NCBI RefSeq assembly: GCF_037176765.1
Contig: NC_090026.1
Span: 124,438,752 to 124,502,751, forward strand
Direction: 5' to 3'
Length of the DNA stretch: 64,000 nucleotides
Origin: Anolis sagrei
Taxonomy: Eukaryota; Chordata; Lepidosauria; Squamata; Anolidae
The notes beneath the pieces were generated by a model. The model worked only from the letters and a program-made list of their open reading frames with translations, was not told where the DNA came from and made no database searches. Each line of letters starts with the position of its first letter. Within the stretch, counting starts at the first letter, position 1. The translations under genes and the position numbers were made by a program. Positions 33,273 to 44,900 of this stretch are shown piece by piece.

Positions 33273-33510
33273 TTAGGACAGAACGACTCCAACGTACCCC
33301 ATGTCAAAGGTGGATTTGGCGGTGGTGTCATCTTGGAGGTCTTTGTTCCGGGTCTCTGGCAGCAGGAAACAAAGCCCGCCCCCAAGGAGTGCCGTGGCTC
33401 CCAAGAGTGACATGGGAATAGCCGGGTGGATCTTGTCCAGGAGGCCGACCAGCGGGGAGAGGATACCGGCCACCCGAGCAGCCATAGAACACAATCCCAA
33501 CCCCGTTTGC
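33273..33510 (-). CDS. SLC22A13: SLC22A13 exon 9 (read to the first in-frame stop)
   Basis: The acceptor CCTTAACCAG leads into [20 protein letters not shown] and [19 protein letters not shown] (TM11-TM12), with a stop at 33273-33275. A donor-like GGG|GTACGT lies after 33298. A tenth exon, as in human, could therefore replace the last eight residues. I could not find it. Confidence 0.85.
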
Positions 33511-36500
33511 CTGGTTAAGGAAGAAAAACACAAGTTATACCCAAACATATGCCGATCTTGAGTGATTACCCTGCTAATAGACAGTTTGATGCCGAAGTTG
33601 GTATGCCCTTCTTTCCTCCACAGCAGCGGTTCCCAAACTATGTTCTGTGGAATCTCAGGGTTCGGCAAAAAAAATCTTTTAAAACTTCTTTAAAAGTCTG
33701 TGTCAGAGTGTCAAAATCTCATTGAAATTCAGTGTACCTCTGCTTTCACAATGAAATTGGAATATATGGATACGAAAATTGGAATCAGCAGATGACTTTT
33801 GGGTGGAACCGATAGACTGTTAGTGACCAGAAAAGCCATCCAAGCAATATTCCCTTTCCTATCCAACTATTGATACAAATCAGGCCTTTTAGCTTATGCT
33901 TATACCAAAAACAAATTTGGGAGTATGTTGGATGCCATTCTAGATTTATATATGCAGTGGTCAGGTATAAAGTCTGGTCTCAAAACAATTTTGGGTGTTC
34001 TGGGTGTTCTGGACTCCAACTCCCACAATTCCTTATAGCCTACCGGCTGTTAGGAATTATGGGAGTTGAAGACCAAAACACCCAGGGGACCCAAATTTGC
34101 CCATGCCTGCACTCTCTTCATGCTTTTGGCAGCAAAAGGATCCTCACCTGACAACTGTGGGGAAGACCTCCGAAGAAAAGACATAACTGGTTGAAAAGGA
34201 AGCGGCGAGAGCAGATTTTCCAATAACTGCCAATGTTGTCACGATCGCAGGGAATTCTAGGCAAAAACAGAAGACACTATGAAACAGGCCAATGCTGAAG
34301 ATGGCCAGGAAGTAGAGAAAGACCAATGGCTTACCAAAATTCAGCTCTATAGGATTCCAAGCTATTTTCACCTACACATACAGACTGGGTTAGAAAGGCC
34401 CTTGATGCCTATATGGGGACAGGCTGTAGCTTGGAGATAGTTTGCACCTTGCTAAAATAAAATCTATGCTATGATTGATCTAAAATGGAAGCACAGGTTC
34501 CCAAATTCTTTCTTTTATAATCACAGAGGAGATATAGAAAGGAGTCCAGGAAACCAAAATTTACCATAAGTCATTCAAAAGAGCTTTGGAAAAGTTGCTT
34601 TCGAACTACAGTTTCCAAATCTCTCAGTCTATATGGTGATTGGCCATGTGTGCCATGGTATTCTGGGACTTGTTTTTCCAAAAAAAAAAAAAAGGTGTAA
34701 CTTTACATGTACGGGAAACTCATCTTTCTAGCATGAGAACATAAAGATGGTGTAACTTTAAATGCACATCAGAGCTGGAAGAGAGCACAAAGGGTATCCA
34801 ATCCAACCTCATCAACATGCTGTAAAACACAAGCAAAGTACTCCTGGCAGATGGCCATCCAGCCTCTGCTTAAAGGAGACTTCAGATAACTCTGAGGCAG
34901 CATATTCCATTCTCAAAAAGCTCTCACCATCAGGAATTTCTTCCTAATATGTTAGATCAGTGTTTCTCAACCTGGGGGTCGGGACCCCTGGGAGGGTTGC
35001 CAGGGGGGTTCAGAGGGGTCTCTAAAGACCATCAGAAAACATATATTTCCAATGGTCTTAGGAACCCCTTTGGCAGAGAAGGCTGAAGCTCTCCCTGCCA
35101 GTCCTTCTCTTCCTTTTTGGAAACAGATGGTGAATCCTCTCACCAAAAGCCCTCCTCCGCTGTGATTCTGGCCTCTCAACCAAGGGGAAGGTTGTTTCTG
35201 AGACTCCGAGTGGAGGACAGGAGAGCAGGCAAGCTCGGCGCATGGCAGCTCATGTGCAGGCGAGGGACAACGTGTGAGGCTGGGGGATGCTCATGGCAGC
35301 AAGTCCCTTCAAGGCATTGGGGTTTGTGTGGGTTTGGCCCAATTCTATCATTGGTGGGGTTCAGAATGCTCTTTGATTGTAAGTGAATTATAAATCCCAG
35401 AAACTACAACTCCTAAATGTCTATTTCCCCCCAAACTCCACCAGTGTTCACATTTGCGCATATTGCGTATCCGTGCCAAGTTTGGTCCAGATCCATCATT
35501 GTTTGAGTCCACAGTGCTCTCTGGATGTAGGTGAACTACAACGCCCAAACTCAAGGTCAATGCCCACCAAACCCTTCCAGTATTTTCTGTTGGTCGTGGA
35601 AGCTCTGTGTTCCAAGTTTGGTTCGATTCCATCATTGGTGGAGTTCATAATGCACTTTGATTGTAGGTGAACTATAAATCCTAGCAACTACAACTCCCAA
35701 ATGACAAAATCAATTACCTTTCCCCTCAACCCCACCAATATTCAAATTTGGGCATATGGGGTATGCCAAATTTGATCCAGTGAATGAAAATACATGCTGC
35801 AGATCAGATATTTACATTACGGTCCATAACAACAGCAAAATGTATTGTCGAAGGCTTTCATGGCCGGAATCACTGGGTTGTTGTAGGTTTTTTCAGGCTA
35901 TATGGCCATGTTGTAAAGACATTTTCTCCTGACGATTCACCTGCATCTATGGCAAGCATCCTCAGAGGTAGTGAGGTCTGTCGGAACTAGGAAAAAGGGT
36001 TTATATATCTGTGGAATTACCAGGGTGGGACAAAGGACTCTTGTCTGTTGGAGCTAGGTGTGAATGTTTCACCTGATCACCTTGATTAGCATTTGATTGC
36101 CTGGCAGTGCCTGGAGAAATCTTTTGTTGAGAGGTGATTAGATGTCCTTGTTTGTTTCCTCTCTATTGTTGTGCTGTTGTAATTTTAGAGTTTTTTAATA
36201 CTGGTAGCCAGAATTTGTTCATTTTCATGGTTTCCTCCTTTCTGTTGAAATTGTCCACATGCAAAATGACAGTTATGAAGCAGCAACGAAAATAAAGTTA
36301 TGGTTGGGGGTCACCACAATATGAAGAACTGTATTAAGGGGTTGCAGCATGAGGAAGGTTGAGAAACTCTGTGTTAGATGGACTCTCTTTTCCTGCAGTT
36401 TGAAGCCATTGCTTCAAATGCAACATAACATGCTCTTATGTAAATATATATATATATGATGCTACATTTCTTCAAGGAATATTGGCATAGTGAGCAACAC

Positions 36501-38934
36501 AGACAGGTAGTGTCACTTCACGAGCATGTAAGTCCAAAGCATTATTTGTGCACACCTTTTCATGACCCTCCCTGAAGGATTGGATCATTGGTTATCAATG
36601 GCTATTCAATCATAACACGTGCCTTTCCAAGGCAAGCATGTCTTGTGTTTAATTATTTCATGAATGTTTGGGTTTTGTTGGCGAGTTTTACCTTGGGGAA
36701 CCACCGGAATCAACAAGCACACGATTCCACCCAGGAGCAGCCACGCAGCCTGGCACTTCTTCCTGCCCAACCACTGAAGGAAGAAAATACAGGACAAGCG
36801 AGATGGTATTTCAACTGCTCCGAAGATGAGCTGGGTCATGTAGATGTCCACACCGAAATCCCCGACGTGGAGACTCACGCCATAGTACACAAGGCTGTCC
36901 GCAAACCTGAATACAAAGCAAAGAAGACTCCTGTTTCCCTTGAACTGAATTTGTATCATTTCCTAGAATCATAGAATAATAGGGTTTGAAGAAACTATAT
37001 GGGTCATCCAGCCCAACCCCCTTCTCCCATGCAGGAAAAGCTCCATCAAAGCACCCCTGACAGATGGCCACCCAGCCTGTTTAAAAGTCTCCAAGAAAGG
37101 ACCTTCCACCACACAGAGTTCCACTGCTGAACACAACTTTACAGTCAGGAAATTCTTCCTAACGTTGTATTGTCAAAGGCTTTCATGGCCGGAATCACTG
37201 GGTTGTTGTAGGTTTTTTCGTGCTATATAGCCATGGTCTAGAGGCATTTTCTCCTGACGTTTCACCTGCATCTATGGCAAGCATCCTCAGAGGTAGTGAG
37301 GTCTGTTGGAACTAGGGAAAAGGGTTTATATATCTGTGGAATGACCAGGGTGAGACAAAGGACTCGTGTCTATTGGAGCTAGGTGTGAATGTTTCAACTG
37401 ACCACCTTGATTAGCATTTGATTTCCTGGCAGTGCCTGGAGCAAACTTTTGTGGAGAGGTGATTAGATGTCCTTGTTGTTGTGCTGTTGTAATTTTAGAG
37501 TTTTTTAACACTGGTAGCCGGATTTTGTTCATTTTCATGGTTTAAGGGAGGTTGTCTATTTTGTCTCAGTCCTGGGAATTCATCTTCTGACTGATGTTGA
37601 TACGGAGGTGCAGCAGTTCCTTGTCTGTGTTTGCGAGTTCTTTGCAGATTGTGTGAATTCTCTCTCGTATCCGGTGAGTCTGTGATGTTTTGAAAGTCTT
37701 TTTGGCTGCGAGAAATTGTGGGATGGTATCTGTGTGTCTGCAGCATAGAAGGAAAGTCAGGGAGCACAGTAGATGTGCTTTCTTGGTCCTTGGTTTTTCC
37801 AGTTTTCGTGTGTTTTGGAACAGTTTCTCCCCGTAGAGGTGTTCAATATATTGTCGAAGGCTTTCATGGCCAGAATCACTGGGTTGTTGTAGATTTTTCC
37901 TAGTTCCAACAGACCTCACTACCTCTGAGGATGCTTGCCATAGATGCAGGTGAAACGTCAGGAGAGAATGCCTCTAGACCATGGCCATATAGCCCGAAAA
38001 AAAACCTACAACAACCCACTTCCTAACGTTCTTTGCAATTAGCCCCAAGGCACTCATAATTCTCCAGAGCTTGGAAAAGTTACTTGTAGGACCACAACTT
38101 CAGTGAGGATGGCCCAAAAAAACAACTTTTCCAAGATTTGCATTGAGTTCAACCAATCTCAGAGGAAGCTCGAAGCCGAGGTAGGTTTATGCCTCACTTC
38201 CAAAGAAGAAAAGGACAGGACAGAACGTTCCTGGGAATCCATTTAAATGAAATTACAGTGGGTTGCTATGAGTTTTTCGGGCTGAATGGCCATGTTCCAG
38301 AAGCATGCTCTCCTGACATTTCACCTGCATCTATGGCAGGCATCCTCAGAGGTTGTGAGGTCCTGTTTTATTGGATTGTTTTAATGTAGAAGACTCACCA
38401 GACCCAGACCATGATCAAAGTCATACGCCGTAGGTGCGCCTTCTTGAAAAGATCCAGGATGTTCCCAGATTTTGCCTTCTGCTCTGGAGCCAGCTTCAAA
38501 GGGTGCAGAACAAATGAGACAAAACATCAACCCAAAATCAATATACAGTCAGATTTCCCCATTCACTGAGATTAAGGGTACAGGACCCACATTAAAGTGG
38601 GGGGAAATGAGAGAATGTCTCTCGATGAATCTTATGGTCCTCCATTGCAATTCTGTGGTCTGTCAAAAGTTGTGCTAGAAAACTTAGAGATACCTCAAGA
38701 AAGCATCTCTTTAGGAATGTCTAGGGTCCCTTCCACACATCCCTGTATCCCAGAATATCAAGGCAGAAAGTCACACAATATCTGCTTGGAACTGTATTAT
38801 CCAAGTCCACACTGCCATTTATGCCAGTTAAAAGCAAAAAATGTGAGATTTTATTCAACTGTGTGAAAGGGGCCTGAGTCTTCTATAGATCTGATAAATA
38901 CGGTCACTCTAGAGCCCTATATACACTGCCATAC

Positions 38935-38982
<48 letters not shown>

Positions 38983-41900
38983 CTTTATTTATACCCCACC
39001 ACCATCTTCCCAATGGGGACTCAGGACAGCTTACATGAGGCCAAGCCCAAACAACAAATTACAACAGAATAAAACCAAAAACGCAAACAATAAACAACAT
39101 CATAATTACATAAAACATGAATGCATAACAATATAAAATTACAATAAACACAATCACATTATATGAGACTATCCAGTGCTTCCCAACCTTTGATCCTCCA
39201 GGTGTTTTGGACTTCAGCTCCCACATTTCCTAACAGCTGGTAAGCTGGCTGGGATTTCTGGAGGTGACGTCCAAAACAACTAGAAGACCAAAGGTTGGGA
39301 GCCACTGGTCTACACTGACCATATATTGCATCTCCAAACTGCATTATATGGCAGTGTAGATGTTCTGTCACGCACTGGGCTTGAAACAAATTGCCTTTGA
39401 AACAGGACGTGCAACTTTAGCCCAGTGGGAAGCCAGGGGGCCCGAAGAGAAATTCTTAAGGATTTTCACCATAAACAGTCTCTAGAGGGCTTGTAAAATA
39501 TAACAAAGTCTTTTATTGGTGAACAATCAACAGAAACTTCTTTTGTCTTCAAAAGGTTAAACAAATGCTTCCAGGCTTTTGTGCAACTGGTGGCTTCCAA
39601 CTGTTACTTTTACTCTAAAGGAAAATCCCTTTCCAAACTTCTCCCAGGCTAACTGTGATCCTAAACCTAACTGATGTGGATCCACTACCGGGCTGAACTG
39701 CGTCTCATAACCGAGTGGACCTACCAGTAGGCCTGTAGTCACTTAGCTGGAGTTCTTGATGTTTAAAGCTGCTATTCCCTCCAAAATTCCTCGGGGCTGT
39801 AAGGCTGTTTCCCTGGGAACCTTTGGGAATCTTTGGATGCTCTTAAGACTGTTCTCCCCCGGGAAGTCTTAAGGGTTGAAGCCTTTGTACAGGAGAAAGT
39901 CTGTACACGTCCTGTACATTGACTTTCCTTGCTGAGACTAACTGAAAATGGCTCCCTTCCCTTCTAAATTGTCCTGAACAGGGGGCGGAACCAAACTTAA
40001 CAATGATGGACAGGGGGTCTGCCCTATAACTGCAAACTTTAACAGGAAGCCACCCTTCTGCAGAATCCCAAGCCTTGGGCTGCAAGCAAACACTTAATAC
40101 AAAGCAAATAAAGTTGGAGCTTCTGGTACAGCTGTACCAGCACAGTAGATGGGACCTAAGCTTCTCCAGTCCTTCAGTGTGACTCTGTGAGTGAATGGGG
40201 ACACTCTGGACCTATAAGACCTTGCAAAACTACAACTCCCAAGATTCTATGGTGTCGAACCACATTATTTCTGCAGAGTATATGCACTCATTTGGGAGTA
40301 CTTTGTGCCTCACTTCTCTCCCAGAACTTTCCTTAAGAAGAGCAATAGAAACCCCATTCTTTGGGACACCTGATCAAGCAGTTCTTCCGGAATGGTTCGT
40401 CTGTTGATGGAGGCGGCTTTTTGGAGCAGCTCTTTGGCTTCCTTGATCTTCCCTTTGGTCACAAGCCATCGGGCAGAATTAGGGAGGACCCTGCAAAGTA
40501 CAAAAGGCAACGAAGCACATTAGCACATTAGTTGGTCAATAAACGATCGTGGAAAGGAGGGTATAGCGAAGTTCAAAGATATCTGGGCAGAGGGGACAAA
40601 CAATCAATCCCACCACTGCCACCAATATAGCAAAATTTGGACTAAGTTGAATGTGTTAATGACCGAATGTTCTTGTTGGGTATTACTGCCACCACCTCAG
40701 CTTCTATTGGCCTGAGGAACCAAAGGTGTGAATGTGTTTTAGGTAAGAGGTGTTTGTGCCCTTGTTCTTCTATGGCTTCCTCACTGGCTGACTGGACTTT
40801 AAAATGGTTTGACAGAGTGAGTTCTGAGGCGATTAATAGACTGAGGCATACACCAGTTAATGGTAAACTAAGAATGGTTTATTGAACTTTATATTAACAA
40901 TAACTCATAGAAATGAGTGGTACAGAAGCGTGATTCAGTTGCAGAAACTTGGTTACTTAAACAAATAGTTCCCCTGACAGAAAAGCTTTTAAAATTGTGA
41001 GTTCCCTAAAACACACTGCTCTATCCTTAGAAACAGTGTCAACTGGAGAACAGACCCCTATCTGTCTCCACCACAGGGCAGTAAGCTCCCTTATACTATC
41101 CCAAGTATAAGGAGACAAATCTTTCTTTTACTGGCTCTCAGAACACAGTAAAATCCTAGCCTTTGTCTCAGCCTATTCCCTAAACTTAAGGCTCACTAAA
41201 AGCTCTTCCTTTTCTGTCAAATCCCTGCTCTATCTAGCTTCCTCTCCTAAAAATCCCTTCCTTCTCTCTCCCTTGTCAAAACACTTCTCCCTCTGTCAAA
41301 AGCTGACAGCTTATTTCCCTCTCTCAACCGACTCCTCCCCCAATTGCTATACCCAATCAGGAGTCGGCTTGACTCCTCCTCCTGTCCTGCCTGCCTTCCA
41401 AGATGACAGCCACTGTCATGCAGGCTTCGGCCTAGTCGACTGAAAGGTAGATTTCATCACAGAGGGCGACAGGATGACATTCAGATCTGGTTCAGCCGAA
41501 AAGCTATTGGAAGAACTTTGGTGTCAATAGTGTCCCAACAAAAATCCTGAATGGAATAGAGCAAAAAGCATAAGGATAATGAGATAAAGGACCCTTTTAT
41601 GCAATTAGCCTTCCACATTTGCTGGAGGGGTTTGGGAGGCAATGACCCGCCCGTGTCGGAATTGCTGTTCAGCCTGCATCCAGAGATATTACAAGACTTC
41701 CCAAAACAAACAGTGCCTTTCTCAATGTATTGTCGAAGGCTTTCATGGCTGGAATCACTGGGTTGTTGTAGGTTTTTTTCAGGCTGCATGGCCATGTTCT
41801 AGAGGCATTCCCTCCTGACGTTTCACCTGCATCTATGGCAAGCATCCTCAGAGGTCTTTCTCAAGTAACCCGGGCATCACTGGGTCCTCAAGCTAGTATC

Positions 41901-44900
41901 CAATAAAGTCAGCAATCTGATTTATATATACAACAAATAACTCATGGAGGAGGCTTGTAGAAGGTTGCTATTTCTCACAGGAATGTCCAAAGAATACTTT
42001 GAAGCCAGGCATCCTATCCATATGCCTTGTATCTAAATCCAAACCTGACTAAACAGAGCAAACTGCAGCCTTCCACATATTACTGTATCCCAACTCCCAT
42101 TAGTCATGATGTCTAATGATAAGGAATTCAGGAGTTGTAGTCCTCTAATAACACAGATATCTATAAAAGAGTTGTAAATATGCAATTGGGTCTTTTGCAT
42201 TTTTACAACAATTGCATATTTACAACAAGGAGTTGTAGTCCACCATCTGGAGGTCCACATAAAGTGACATAATGGGACAGATTGAGCTCATGGGCCTTGA
42301 GGTTAGCTCACAGGTCTTGTGATATCGGTCTTGGGCAGGCTCCACTCACCATATGTAGAAAAAGAGTGCAAAGGCAGGGACAGAGCCCACGATCTGATAC
42401 AGCCGCCAATCACGAACAGAGTACGCCAAGCCTGCCAAGGCCATCTGACCCATGGCGTTGCTGCAGTGGGTGATGACCAGCGCCCGCGCGCGGAAGGGAG
42501 CCCCGACCCACTCCGAACCTGGAAGGGGAGACAGCCTTTACAGTTACTGCCTGCTTATAATTCCTTCTGTAAAAACAAAAGTGTTAGAAAACTGTCAGCA
42601 ATGAAAAAGAAAACCTTGGGGTGAGCTCCCACTGTTAGCCCTAGCTTCTGCCAACCTAGCAGTTTGAAAATGTGAGGAGATCAATAGGTACTACTTCGGT
42701 GGGAAGGCAAAAAGATGCTCCATGCAGTCATTCTGGCTAACACAACCAGAAGGTGTCTACAGACAATGCAGGCTCCTCGGCTTGGAAATGGAGATGAGCA
42801 CCTCCCTTAGAGCCAGAGATGAGCATCGCCTCCAGAGCCAAAAATGAAAAAGAGGAACCTTTGCCTTTGTCTGTGTATTTGTATTTCATTGTATCAGGGA
42901 CAATGCAGTGCCTGTGTCTGTTTATATGCTGTAATCTGCTCTGAGTCCCCTTGGGAAGGGCAGAATATGAATAAAGTGTTGTTGCTGTTGTTGTTGTTGT
43001 TGTTGTTGTTGTTTTTGTTGTTGTTGTTGTAAATAGGAGCTCCAGGTGCTCTTGAAGTAGCTTCCCATTTTGCTTTGGCTCAGCACTAGGATTACCATAT
43101 TATGCAAATCTAATGCACACCCTAACTTTGGGAAGGTACCGGTAATTTAGCCAAAAAAGTGAGCATTAGATTTGAGTAAATACAGCAATTATAGAATCCT
43201 AGAATAGGAAGAGACCCTGTGCTGGCACGGCTGTGCCAGGAGATTTTATTCTTTTACTTGCATTGTTAGTTTGCATGAATCTATTCAAACTATGCCTTTT
43301 TGCAATCAGGTGGCTTCCCCAGGTTGCAATCATAGGGCCAACAACCTATCAATCATCATTAGAGCCTTTAGATCTGCCCCTTTCCCCAGGTTTTGGAGGG
43401 AAAAGGGGACTTTTAGTTCAGTCTCACAGTTTGGAGCCCTACAGTAGGACGTGTGGGCTTTTCTCTACCCCACCTGTAAAAAGCTTCGCTTCTTAGAGCT
43501 CTGCCGGGGTCAAAGATATAGATCTACAGCCAGCTTTTGCTGGGGAAGAAGGAAAACTTCTACAGCTTTGCTGGAGAGTAAAGTTACAGTTCCACAGCCT
43601 TCGTGGAGAAACTAAAAGGACACCAGCTTGGCAGATCTGCAGCAACCATTGCCTGCTAAGGGCTACTCGGGCTATCCATAACGCAGCTTGGAGCCGGGAG
43701 TTGGGGCCTCATGCCAGTAAGGTAAAGAAAGATTGCCCAAGGAGGGGTCAGAAGGTTTCCCTAAAGAGGAAAGGAACAGTTTATCAACAGTTGCCTGTCC
43801 CTTGTCGGCAGATCGAGAAACTTAACAGTTTTTCAAGATTATTTGTTCAAAGATTTAAGCCTTAATAAAGAACTTTGTTGGACTTATTTTGAACCTCTAC
43901 AGAACTTTGTGTTGGGAAACCTGTGGGACCCTTTAGCTGAGGCACCCCAGTGTCCCGTTGGGCATACAGAAAGCATGTCCTATAAACAGACATTGTTACA
44001 GGCCCAGCGCGACAGCACAAACCCCCCTCAAGTGACTTCCAGCCCAACCCAATTATGATTTTTCCAGATTTTTGCTACATTTGCTTAAATGTAATGAGAT
44101 GTCTTGGAGGTGGGACCCAAGTCTAAACACAAAATTCATATATGTTTCATGGATTCATTATACAGATAGCTTGGGGGTAATTTTATACACAATATTTTAA
44201 ATAATGTTGTGCTTGAAACAAAGTTTGAGCACACTGAACCATCAAAAAGCAAATCTCAACCATTTCACATTCACAGATGAAGAATACTCAGCCTATATTA
44301 AAGGGCCAGGCTTTAGCACAGCAGGTTAACCACCAGCTGCAATCAATCTTGCCAATTGAAAGATGAACAGTTCAAAGCCCAGCTTCTGCCTACCTAGCAG
44401 TTGGAAAGCAAAATGTGAGTAGATAAATAGATACCGCTTTAAAGCGGGGAGGTATTTAAGGCAACCATAGAGAAATGCCAGAAAAATCAAGGAGGAAGTT
44501 TACAAACAAAAGCTCTTTGGCAGGGAAGATGTAGCAACAGCACCTCCCTGTGGCCGGAACTGAGCACAAGCCTCCAAGATGCCAAAGATGGGAAAACCTA
44601 TATATACCTCTATCTATGTACAGTTGTTTGTCTTGTCAGTGTTTGACAGCATTGAATGTTTGCCAAATATGTGTTCTATGGTCTGCCTTGAGTCCCCTTC
44701 AGGGTGAGAAGGGCAGAATATTAATAATGTAAATAAATATATTGTATTGTGATTGTTGCATTTCACCCGGATAATTTGTGTTATGATTGTATTGCAGTTT
44801 TATATTCTATCATTCATTCTTTCCCAGCACCAAAGTGTTTCTCAACTTTCCCAACGCCATGACCCCTTAATACAGTTCCTCACGTTGTGGTGACCTCCAA

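Larger units (their letters stand above)
34752..36425 (-). mobile_element. CR1 LINE fragment split by a nested hAT
   Basis: The left part 34752-34957 (AGATGGCCATCCAGCCTCTG...GAATTTCTTCCTAAT) and the right part 36380-36425 (TCTTTTCCTGCAGTTTGAAG) are contiguous in other CR1 copies. The hAT at 34958-36371 separates them. Confidence 0.75.

Noticed and set aside
39361-40144. A DNA transposon with 5-bp duplications
   Set aside because: The TG...CA ends and polyadenylation-signal region shared with three other copies fit a fossil solo LTR better.
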